Source: Symbiodinium natans
Lineage: Eukaryota > Sar > Dinophyceae > Suessiales > Symbiodiniaceae
Direction of reading: 5' to 3'
NCBI GenBank assembly: GCA_905221605.1
Contig: CAJNDS010002079.1
Span: 1,107,501 to 1,120,000, forward strand
Length of the DNA stretch: 12,500 bases
Below the pieces are notes generated by a model. That model had not been told where the DNA came from. It saw nothing but the letters and a program-made list of their open reading frames with translations, and ran no database searches. Shown one piece after another: positions 6,765 through 12,500 of this stretch. A program made the translations under genes and the position numbers. The stretch's first letter is position 1. Every line of letters starts with the position of its first letter.

Positions 6765-9700
6765 TCCCTGAGATTGCTCAATTGACCTCCTTCTTCGGCG
6801 ATTCAACACCCCTTTTACCCCTTCAGGAGGAACCAACGAGGAAGCGCTATCCACCAAGTCACGGGGAACCTCAGGGAAAAGTGACTGCAGCGTAATCCGA
6901 TGCCACGCTTGAGCCTTGACCAGATCACCGTCCTCACAGCTCGTCTTTAGCTTTGCCATTCCAACCGGCCAAGGGTCGGTCCCATCGGTACACAAAGCCC
7001 TAGCAACCCTCACAGAGTCTTCAACAGCTGCCCCTTCCTCCAAGGACGTTTTCTCAATGAAATCAATGAGGGATAGCGCAACCGAACGCGTGACACGAGG
7101 ACAACCAGCTTGGATGACCGCGGGAACCGCCACACCTTGAGGATCAAGTAGCAAGAACGCCCTCCGGGACCACGTGATCTTGAAGCCACACTTGATTAGG
7201 TGTCTGGCTGACACTATGGGTTCGATGGGTTGCGATGTCAACAGCGTTCCTGCCTGGTTGACCTCAACCTCGGCCTCGCCCTGAGCAAGTGACACCACAC
7301 GAACCCCAGTAACAACATCACCCTCAACCTTGGCGCGCATACAAGCAGATGCACCTGAGTCTATTAGGCCCGTGGGGTCATTACCACCTGGCCTACGCCC
7401 GTATCCGTCAGCTACAGTCTTTATGGAAGTTTGCAGGGTCTCAATCATAGCAGCAGCTTTCTTAAGAATGTCTCCAGGTTCAGTTGCAGGGGCCTGGCAG
7501 GAGGATTGAGAGGCTGGCACGGGATTGCTGGAGGATGAGGGAGTTGAGGCTTGGGCACTAGCCTTTGCTATTGTTTCACTTCCCTTGCCCTTTCCCTTGT
7601 GCGCATCTGAGGCGCGTCCGTCCTTAGGCTGATAAGGGCACTCCGACCGCATGTGGTTGAGTGCTGAGCAAGCAAAGCAACGCTTTTCTGAAGGAAGCAA
7701 TGGATCATGAGCAAACCTGCAGGCCTTGGCGAATTTGCAACCCTTGTCAGTTCTCCAATGCTTGCAAATCTCCTTGCCCTTACCCTCAGCACCCTTCGAA
7801 GTGTCATCTCTAGTTCTCCCTTTTCCTTTGGCCTCAGGGTCCTCAACCTTCGCAACCCTCAGACGCTTGCCAGCATCTGCATCCCCATCTGCCTTCGACT
7901 TGGACTTCACGGTACCCGACGACACCAAAGTCTCAAGTTCACCCTGAACGAACCTCACCAGCTCCACTATCTTAGCTTCAGTAGGCTGGTGATCAACGCT
8001 CTTTGCAAATCGGTAGGACGAGATCCTAAACTGTGCTTCCGGGTACTGCGCAAACACTTTTGACACCATCGTGTCCACACCTCCTAGCAGTAGAGTGGGA
8101 TCTGGAGTAGAGATGTGCAGCTCGGCTGCTCTACACTTCCACCGTGACCACCGTTTGATACTACGGAGTGCGGCTACTGGTTCAGTGCATCCGTCAGGGT
8201 TCGTGAGATAGCGCAGCAATGCAGCTCTTTCCTTCAACCCGCCTGGTTGATAGGTTGTGTGAATCAAGGCTATGAGCTCAATGCATGATAGTTTCCGATT
8301 CGCAACCAACTCCTCCCTGATCACAGTAGGCACAGCACGCAACAGCATCGTCAAGGCTCGCTGCTCAACCCGTGCATACTTGGTGTGTTCAAACCGATAT
8401 GGTTTTGTAGGTTGCAATGAGAGCCGCGTTACCGGATCACACATCAACCATTCCTGGTAGTAGGAAGTCGCTGCATGTACAACCTGAGACCACCATGTGC
8501 TGCTAGTGGGCGAGATGTCCTTCATGGCAGGGCTGATCATTGCCAACCAGTCTCCCGACAGAAGAGGAGCCAAGTCCCGTTCATGTTCCTTAACTTCCAG
8601 CTTCGGCAACTCTGAAATGGACACCCTGACATCCTCAGCTCGCTCACCGAACTCAGTGGAAGAACCCGACAAACCAAGTACACTTTTCAACCATTCCAAC
8701 CCTTCGCCAACCCTCTGTTTGGGGGACTTACTTCCTCCTGGGCTTTGCTTGGCACCAAGTGCAGCGGCAACGGACATCCCTTTGGGATGTGGCGAAGCGG
8801 GAGGGGGAAGAGGTGGAGGCAGGATTTCGGTGCCGCCTGGCGATATCGGATAACCGCGAGACGACATAGGGCGTATCCCTCCCTGGACAGACAACCCTTG
8901 AGCAGAACCCCCGCCTGAACGACCTTGTCCTGAAGCTAAACATCCACTTTCGCCTACATTTGGCACTTCCGCTTGACTGTAGAAGTGCGCTGGGGTGCCA
9001 CCAGCCACAGAACAAGCTCCGGCAATGCTTCTAACAGCCTGAGCTGCCGAAGATTCTAAGGGCCGAGCTCCACTCCCACCTGCTTCATCGCACAAGGCCC
9101 TCTGAGAGATAGATTCACTCGCGCGAATCTGCGCATTCTGGGACTCCAAAACGGGACCCCCTGCGACACGGTGACTCACAGAACCCTCATGCAACACTTG
9201 CTTAAATGGGGACTTGGCGTTGGGGCTAAACACATGTACGAGTGAGCTTGGAGCACTCTGCCCTCCCAGCTGAGGTGTGCTAGCCTCAAGGACCGGCACA
9301 CTGCTCATCGGACGAGAAACCCCTTGAAGCACTGTGCCTACTTCCTCTCTCTGACGAGCTATCTCATTCTCCGCTGGCAGAGCCTGCCCGTGTTTTGGAG
9401 TTACATCAGCGGTTCTTCCTGGCCCAGCAAATGGAGCCCCTTCGGACCAATCCACATCCATACCCCCCTGAGCACCCAAAGTAGCTACACCCACGTCAGC
9501 CCTGCCGGTACCGCCGATCGGAGTTGATCGTCTCAGATGCTCAGGCAAACGAGGAGGTGGACACTGCGCAGAAGGTTGCCACCACTGTGTTCGGAACTGC
9601 TGCTGGTTTAGTTCTGCCACCATCTCTGCCGACAGTCCTCCTCCATGCCCTGAGGTTGCTGCCCCCAAGCCCATTGTACCACCACAAGGACCCATGACAC

Positions 9701-10412
9701 CACCACCAAAGCCAGCATCCAAAGGAAAACTTCCAGGCAGCGCAGCAACAGGTCGTGGCTCTGCTCTAGCCGAGTCTTGAGACATTGACCCCCTGGAGCT
9801 TTCCAGCCGCTCTAACCGATCTGCAAGCAGTCTTTGGGTTTGAAGCACAGGCGCTAACTGTTCCGCCAACAAGCCCTGAAGCATGCTAGAGAGCGAATCC
9901 AACGGACCTGGCCCATAGCCCACAGCATCTTGAGATACTCCTGGCTGCACTGCACGACCAGTCCACGAAGAAGGAGCCGCTGGATGCTCCGGAAGTTGTG
10001 AATAATCTGGGATCAGCTCGACCTCGTCCACTTCCACACGCACACCACTGCTGCCCGATGGCTTCTGTACAGAGCCTTGAGCTGGCGTTGCCGAAACAAG
10101 CTCACCCCCACCCAAACCAGGAGCTGGCACAGGCTTTGGACTTGTTTCTCCCACTCTGGCCACTACTGGCCCCAAAGGAGAACCAACATCAGCAAGGTCG
10201 CGTGAGCTAGCCGATTGTCTCGCTGTTTCCTCCGACCCACCTGAACGTCCTTCGTTCAGTAGCTCCCTTGTATCTGCATCCAGTCCTACAGCCCCAAACA
10301 AGCGATAGTCAGGCTCAAACGCCTGGTTCGCCACACGATCACCACTCAACTGCTCCTCCGGAGATGGCAAGTCCACATCACTTGGAACATCTGACGCATT
10401 TGGATTCTGCAT
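6303..10412 (-). CDS. Gag-protease polyprotein with a methyltransferase-like C-terminus
   Basis: This frame is about 1,369 codons. The start is ATG at 10412; a TGA lies two codons upstream (10418-10416), and the GTG at 10415 is not a likely eukaryotic start. Using numbering from 10415: residues 1-600 are low-complexity Gly/Ser/Pro-rich sequence with a coiled-coil-like patch (ALERL type) near 180-206. Residues about 605-830 resemble a copia capsid region (WWSQVVHAATSYYQEWL, LLRAVPTVIREELV). A CCCH finger is at 884-903 and a CCHC knuckle at 913-926. DPTGLIDSGASACM carries the protease Asp (1019). A methyltransferase-like domain runs from 1218 to the end. Gag packages the RNA and the protease cuts the polyprotein. 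The ATG lies only 8 bases after the primer-binding site, so the leader is almost entirely LTR. The frame ends by break 1 rather than at a domain boundary. Confidence 0.92.
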   Translation of the reverse strand: MQNPNASDVPSDVDLPSPEEQLSGDRVANQAFEPDYRLFGAVGLDADTRELLNEGRSGGSEETARQSASSRDLADVGSPLGPVVARVGETSPKPVPAPGLGGGELVSATPAQGSVQKPSGSSGVRVEVDEVELIPDYSQLPEHPAAPSSWTGRAVQPGVSQDAVGYGPGPLDSLSSMLQGLLAEQLAPVLQTQRLLADRLERLESSRGSMSQDSARAEPRPVAALPGSFPLDAGFGGGVMGPCGGTMGLGAATSGHGGGLSAEMVAELNQQQFRTQWWQPSAQCPPPRLPEHLRRSTPIGGTGRADVGVATLGAQGGMDVDWSEGAPFAGPGRTADVTPKHGQALPAENEIARQREEVGTVLQGVSRPMSSVPVLEASTPQLGGQSAPSSLVHVFSPNAKSPFKQVLHEGSVSHRVAGGPVLESQNAQIRASESISQRALCDEAGGSGARPLESSAAQAVRSIAGACSVAGGTPAHFYSQAEVPNVGESGCLASGQGRSGGGSAQGLSVQGGIRPMSSRGYPISPGGTEILPPPLPPPASPHPKGMSVAAALGAKQSPGGSKSPKQRVGEGLEWLKSVLGLSGSSTEFGERAEDVRVSISELPKLEVKEHERDLAPLLSGDWLAMISPAMKDISPTSSTWWSQVVHAATSYYQEWLMCDPVTRLSLQPTKPYRFEHTKYARVEQRALTMLLRAVPTVIREELVANRKLSCIELIALIHTTYQPGGLKERAALLRYLTNPDGCTEPVAALRSIKRWSRWKCRAAELHISTPDPTLLLGGVDTMVSKVFAQYPEAQFRISSYRFAKSVDHQPTEAKIVELVRFVQGELETLVSSGTVKSKSKADGDADAGKRLRVAKVEDPEAKGKGRTRDDTSKGAEGKGKEICKHWRTDKGCKFAKACRFAHDPLLPSEKRCFACSALNHMRSECPYQPKDGRASDAHKGKGKGSETIAKASAQASTPSSSSNPVPASQSSCQAPATEPGDILKKAAAMIETLQTSIKTVADGYGRRPGGNDPTGLIDSGASACMRAKVEGDVVTGVRVVSLAQGEAEVEVNQAGTLLTSQPIEPIVSARHLIKCGFKITWSRRAFLLLDPQGVAVPAVIQAGCPRVTRSVALSLIDFIEKTSLEEGAAVEDSVRVARALCTDGTDPWPVGMAKLKTSCEDGDLVKAQAWHRITLQSLFPEVPRDLVDSASSLVPPEGVKGVLNRRRRRSIEQSQGVILHLFCGSARRAFDSVASRFGLSVLSIDVEEDLLNPAVYSYTLSLALSGRLIAVLSGLPCRTRSVLRGQGSGPPIARSRDGESRWGLPDLSQVELDKVKADDELWVKQLFLSMAAQWGLRETGVGVRLGYVLENPRDPHELFGKMFSASPRS
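7638..7766 (-). other. Tandem CCCH and CCHC zinc fingers of Gag
   Basis: The first finger is C-x8-C-x5-C-x3-H (CKHWRTDKGCKFAKACRFAH, 7766-7707), a CCCH RNA-binding type. The second is C-x2-C-x4-H-x4-C (CFACSALNHMRSEC, 7679-7638), the classic retroviral zinc knuckle. Both are flanked by Lys/Gly-rich stretches (KGKGR and KGKGKGS). Their job is probably binding of the element RNA. Confidence 0.85.
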
Positions 10413-10419
10413 CACTCAC

Positions 10420-10439
10420 AGAGCGTCGGGCTCATGACC
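10420..10439 (-). promoter_or_regulatory. Primer-binding site complementary to the anticodon half of a tRNA-Met
   Basis: On the plus strand these bases read as the end of a tRNA D-arm (AGAGCG), the 5' anticodon stem TCGGG, the loop CTCATGA with anticodon CAT, and CC, the first two bases of the 3' stem. A cleaved tRNA-Met ending near position 39-40 would therefore pair here. Half-tRNA priming is known for Drosophila copia and yeast Ty5. The site lies one base inside the LTR edge, as expected. Confidence 0.75.
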
Positions 10440-10440
10440 A

Positions 10441-10747
10441 TGGGACAAAATGGAGCACTCTGTTTGTTCAGGCTCAAAGCAACACAGAAGCATTCATCTG
10501 TACACTTCTTCATCAGCTATACATTTTTTGGCAAAAGTTTTTTCTTGTTGCTTGTGATGCTGGACATACAGTCCAACTAGCTCAGATGTTCGAGAACTTT
10601 AGCTGCCTACCCCGAAGAAAAGGTAATCCCACATGCGTGTCTACGGGGCCTACACGCTGTGCAACCTGAGCCTGAGCCTTCAAGAGCTGCTGGATCTCCG
10701 CCCAACACTCTGCCAGCTGATGAGGTGCGTACCTTGCGGGAGCCGCT
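10441..10747 (-). repeat. 5' LTR (about 307 bp)
   Basis: The outer 113 bases (10635-10747) equal 1-113. The inner edge is set by the adjacent primer-binding site, with the LTR ending in CCCA on the minus strand. The outer end reads AGCGGCT on the minus strand, so the usual starting TG is missing. The LTR should hold the promoter, but I see no TATA box in it; a TTTTCTTC stretch (near 10613-10622, minus) could be a dinoflagellate TTTT-type element, which is speculative. Confidence 0.82.
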
Positions 10748-10763
10748 TAGGGTTTAGGGTTTA
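10748..10763 (+). repeat. Short TTTAGGG tract joined directly to the LTR end
   Basis: TAGGGTTTAGGGTTTA starts at the first base after the LTR. It is the telomere G-strand repeat pointing right, just over two repeats long. Confidence 0.85.
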
Positions 10764-10869
10764 ACTAGAGGGGTTTCGGGGTAGTGGCCACAGGGGGCAC
10801 AGTGGACAACTGGTTGCAGGACCCTGCAAGTCGGGTGCCCCGAAGAACTGTCCCCCTGCACAAAAATGA
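10764..10869. other. Spacer with no gene
   Basis: This spacer has degenerate G-rich telomere-like bits at its left end (GGGGTTTCGGGG) and otherwise unremarkable GC-rich sequence. I see no gene or RNA. Confidence 0.6.
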
Positions 10870-10902
10870 CCCTAAACCCTGCACCCTGAACCCTAAACCC
10901 TA
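10870..10902 (-). repeat. Degenerate CCCTAAA tract
   Basis: Units read CCCTAAA, CCCTGCA, CCCTGAA, CCCTAAA and CCCTA. The register is kept but two units are mutated. The orientation is opposite to the tract next to the LTR. Confidence 0.85.
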
Positions 10903-11242
10903 GAAACCTTTACACCCTGAAAGCCTGCGATGCCCAATCCTTGAACCCAACTTCCCGAAATCCCCCCAAGCCTTGAACCCGAAACCCTGAATTCCCCGAA
11001 CCCACCGCCGCCAACCCCCTCAGCCCTAAACCTTTCAAACTCCGGAAAATCCCTGAATTCCCTCAAGCCCCCAAACCACCCCTAAAGCCTACCAATCCGG
11101 AAAATCCCTGAAATCCCTTAAAGCCCCCAAACCACCCCTAAACTCTCCTGATGCTCGTGCCATGGGTCAAAGCCAAGTTCCAGGCGCCTTAAAGCCCATG
11201 AAGCTCCAAAAGCCCTGCAGAACAGCCCTGGAAAACGGGACG
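10903..11242. other. Gene-free stretch of decayed telomere-like sequence
   Basis: Many C-rich motifs such as CCCTGAA, CCCGAAA, CCCCGAA and CCCTAAAG are scattered without strict register, consistent with an old, mutated telomere tract. It includes the duplicated segment at 11041-11142. The last 100 bases (from about 11143) are more ordinary sequence. I see no open frame of interest. Confidence 0.6.
11041..11142. repeat. Two-copy direct repeat of a 46-47 bp unit
   Basis: Copy 1 (11041-11086) and copy 2 (11096-11142) both start TCCGGAAAATCCCTGAA and end AAACCACCCCTAAA. They differ by a few substitutions and one extra base, with a 9-bp gap between them. The period is 55 bp. Confidence 0.8.
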
Positions 11243-11312
11243 CCCTAAACCCTAAACCCTAAACCCTAAACCCTAAACCCTAAACCCTAAACCCTAAACC
11301 CTAAACCCTAAA
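11243..11312 (-). repeat. Perfect telomere tract, ten CCCTAAA units
   Basis: Seventy bases form exactly ten uninterrupted units. A spacer of 86 bp follows (11313-11398), containing G-rich TTCAGGGCTTGGGGG and no gene. Confidence 0.95.
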
Positions 11313-11398
11313 GTCCCTGAAAAGACACCTGACCCCCGAAACTTGAAACCCCCAAACATCGGTGTGGGGTTCAGGGCTTGGGGGTAGTGTAGAGTACT

Positions 11399-11438
11399 CT
11401 AAACCCTAAACCCTAAACCCTAAACCCTAAACCCTAAA
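11399..11438 (-). repeat. Perfect telomere tract, five CCCTAAA units plus a partial unit
   Basis: A partial CTAAA (11399-11403) is followed by five full units (11404-11438). Same orientation as the ten-unit tract to its left. Confidence 0.93.
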
Positions 11439-11561
11439 ATCAAACATCTCAAATCCTACGACGCTCCGCGCCATCCCTATGCCTCAGAGCATCCAGGGCC
11501 AAAGACAGCGGCCCTCTTCCATAGAGGAGGGGCTCGTAGGAAGGGCGTGCCCTCCGGGTTG
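11439..11561. other. Core between oppositely oriented telomere tracts
   Basis: About 120 bp of non-telomeric sequence lies between CCCTAAA on the left and TTTAGGG on the right. An 8-bp inverted repeat, TCCTACGA (11454-11461) and TCGTAGGA (11534-11541), sits near its two ends. No coding potential is seen. Confidence 0.6.
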
Positions 11562-11610
11562 AGGGTTTAGGGTTCAGGGTTCAGGGTTAGGGTTTAGGGT
11601 TTAGGGTTTA
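11562..11610 (+). repeat. TTTAGGG tract with variant units
   Basis: Units include TTTAGGG, TTCAGGG twice and one TTAGGG, all pointing right. From 11611 to about 11690 the sequence stays G/T-rich and telomere-like but is out of register. Confidence 0.9.
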
Positions 11611-11760
11611 GTGCAGGGTTGTAGGGTTTTTGTAGGGCTTGGGGTTTGAGGCTTGCGGTTTGGTTGGGCTTTGGCTTTGGGGTTCAGGGCCCGGGGGCGG
11701 AGGGGAGGGTCTATAAATAGATGCTCTGCCGGCTTCCATTGGGGTACCTGCCTTTCATAA
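11611..11760. other. Spacer with G/T-rich remnant and a TATA-box-like motif
   Basis: The left half is decayed TTTAGGG-like sequence. At 11712-11720 there is TATAAATAG, a textbook TATA box, and an inverted CCAAT (ATTGG) lies about 20 bases downstream. No convincing open frame follows, so a promoter role is unproven. Confidence 0.4.
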
Positions 11761-11806
11761 CCCTAAACCCTAAACCCCAAACCCTAATTAAACCCTAAAC
11801 CCTAAA
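11761..11806 (-). repeat. CCCTAAA tract with small interruptions
   Basis: This is a series of CCCTAAA-type units with a CCCCAAA variant and an ATT interruption near 11787-11790. It ends in the perfect 10-bp palindrome CCCCCGGGGG (11807-11816). Confidence 0.9.
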
Positions 11807-11993
11807 CCCCCGGGGGCATCATGCCAGAATTGGATGATCAGTGGTACCCCTCTTCTACGGCAGGGCAGATAGGCAGCCCTCCAAAGCCCGGGAATATACC
11901 CCCCCGAGTCCATGTACCGAATTCTTACATGCTTGGGCCCGAGAGTCCCTATGTAGGAGGTACTTTGAGGCCCAAGTATTCCTTGTTTAGGTC
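11807..11993. other. Spacer with no convincing gene
   Basis: The spacer starts with the palindrome at 11807-11816. A 61-codon open frame from 11821 runs into the telomere repeats and is not credible as a gene. The 13-mer CATGCTTGGGCCC (11928-11940) recurs in the minisatellite at the right edge. Confidence 0.6.
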
Positions 11994-12063
11994 CCCTAAA
12001 CCCTAAACCCTAAACCCTAAACCCTAAACCCTAAACCCTAAACCCTAAACCCTAAACCCTAAA
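11994..12063 (-). repeat. Perfect telomere tract, ten CCCTAAA units
   Basis: Seventy bases form exactly ten units, the same length as the tract at 11243-11312. It is followed by CCCTGG, a broken eleventh unit. Confidence 0.95.
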
Positions 12064-12241
12064 CCCTGGCGGGTCCACAAGAGACCCGCGCAAAACTGTG
12101 GTCCCACCAGCAAACCTGACATGCAGGACTTAGGTCACAGCCTCTAGTGTTGAGGAATGACGCCTTTCTGCTCCCTCGTGCGCCTAAAAGCCATTTCTGC
12201 CCAGAAGGGTTAACCTTCTCGGAACGGATTAGACGATGTAG
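12064..12241. other. Spacer between telomere tract and minisatellite
   Basis: No gene or RNA is seen. A near-palindrome GAAGGGTTAACCTTC (around 12207-12221) is present. The right end (GGAACGGATTAGA) already resembles the tail of minisatellite units. Confidence 0.5.
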
Positions 12242-12500
12242 ACCATGGACGTCATCATGCTTGGGCCCTGGATGCGCTCTTCTCATCAGAGCAGAATAGA
12301 CCATGGACGTCATCATGCTTGGGCCCTGGATGCTCTCTTCCCAGAACGGAGTGGACCATGGACGTCATCATGGTTGGGCCATGGCAGTGCAGACAACATG
12401 TTCATGCTTGGGCCATGGATGCTCTCTTCTCATCAGAACAGAGTAGACCATGGACGTCAACATGCTTGGGCCATGGATGCTCTTCCCAGAACGGATTAGA
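12242..12500. repeat. Minisatellite with a unit of about 55-58 bp, continuing past the window
   Basis: Units begin ACCATGGACGTCAWCATG at 12242, 12300, 12355 and 12447. They carry two alternating tails: type A (TCTCATCAGARCAGA) and type B (CCCAGAACGGA). The third unit is longer (92 bp) because of an internal partial duplication of CATGCTTGGGCC. The unit starts are therefore spaced 58, 55 and 92 bp. Confidence 0.88.

Larger units (their letters stand above)
1..10747 (-). mobile_element. Ty1/copia-type LTR retrotransposon with extra methyltransferase-like and oxygenase-like modules
   Basis: The element is bounded by direct repeats (1-113 and 10635-10747, identical where both are visible) and read on the minus strand. 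It has a tRNA-Met-like primer-binding site next to the right LTR and a polypurine tract next to the left LTR. The domain order is capsid-like Gag, zinc fingers, aspartic protease, methyltransferase-like, integrase (HHCC, D,D-35-E), 2OG-Fe(II) oxygenase-like, reverse transcriptase (YVDD), RNase H, then a membrane-segment extension. Integrase before RT is the copia order. If the left LTR is as long as the right one (about 307 bp), the full element is about 10.9 kb, which is large for copia elements. Three +1 frame changes interrupt the coding region, so this copy may be non-autonomous. The right end abuts TTTAGGG repeats; the left flank lies outside the window. Confidence 0.93.

Noticed and set aside
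10408-10415. GTG at 10415 as the Gag start
   Set aside because: The adjacent ATG at 10412 is the natural eukaryotic start; the GTG would add one residue only.
10268-10669. A 133-codon plus-strand open frame across the Gag start and LTR
   Set aside because: It is antisense to Gag and crosses the primer-binding site and LTR; no domain is seen.
12059-12316. An 85-codon minus-strand open frame
   Set aside because: It spans the end of a telomere tract, a spacer and minisatellite units and has no domain.
12245-12499. An 84-codon plus-strand open frame
   Set aside because: It is only a translation of the minisatellite units.
10748-12500. CRISPR array
   Set aside because: The repeats are 7-bp telomere units or a contiguous minisatellite without unique spacers of constant length, and the context is eukaryotic.

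Overview
The window looks like nuclear DNA of a dinoflagellate, probably of the Symbiodinium type. Three things suggest this: an Arabidopsis-type telomere repeat (CCCTAAA/TTTAGGG), a very large Ty1/copia-type retrotransposon with no visible introns, and extra modules in its polyprotein. I recognise those modules from memory as typical of dinoflagellate retroelements: a methyltransferase-like block with a 'WGLP' motif and a 2-oxoglutarate/Fe(II) oxygenase-like block. I could run no database search, so the organism call is an inference.

Positions 1-10747 are one LTR retrotransposon, encoded entirely on the minus strand. Reading from right to left it contains: the 5' LTR (about 10441-10747); a primer-binding site that matches the anticodon half of a tRNA-Met (10420-10439); and a Gag-protease frame (10412-6303) with a long disordered N-terminus, a capsid-like region, a CCCH plus a CCHC zinc finger, an aspartic protease DSG site and a methyltransferase-like domain. 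Next come integrase in two frames (6325-5798 and 5823-4693); an oxygenase-like module across a frame break (4794-4386); reverse transcriptase with YVDD and RNase H, followed by a C-terminal extension with membrane segments (frame 4703-288); a polypurine tract (123-114); and the inner 113 bases of the 3' LTR, which runs off the left edge. The order protease-integrase-RT-RNase H defines the Ty1/copia group. The coding region is broken by three frame changes, all +1 in the reading direction. Two fall inside the accessory enzyme modules and one lies in a run of nine G. The visible parts of the two LTRs are nevertheless identical over 113 bases.

From 10748 to 12500 I see no convincing gene. The 5' LTR abuts TTTAGGG repeats directly. 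Beyond it is a mosaic of short telomere-repeat tracts that change orientation several times, separated by spacers of about 85-340 bp, some of them degenerate telomere-like. The window ends in a minisatellite with a unit of about 55-58 bp. This looks like subtelomeric or interstitial telomeric DNA that received the retrotransposon, or that was joined to it.

The most interesting combination is a copia element carrying both a cytosine-methyltransferase-like and a dioxygenase-like module, placed against telomeric repeats and apparently primed by a half tRNA.
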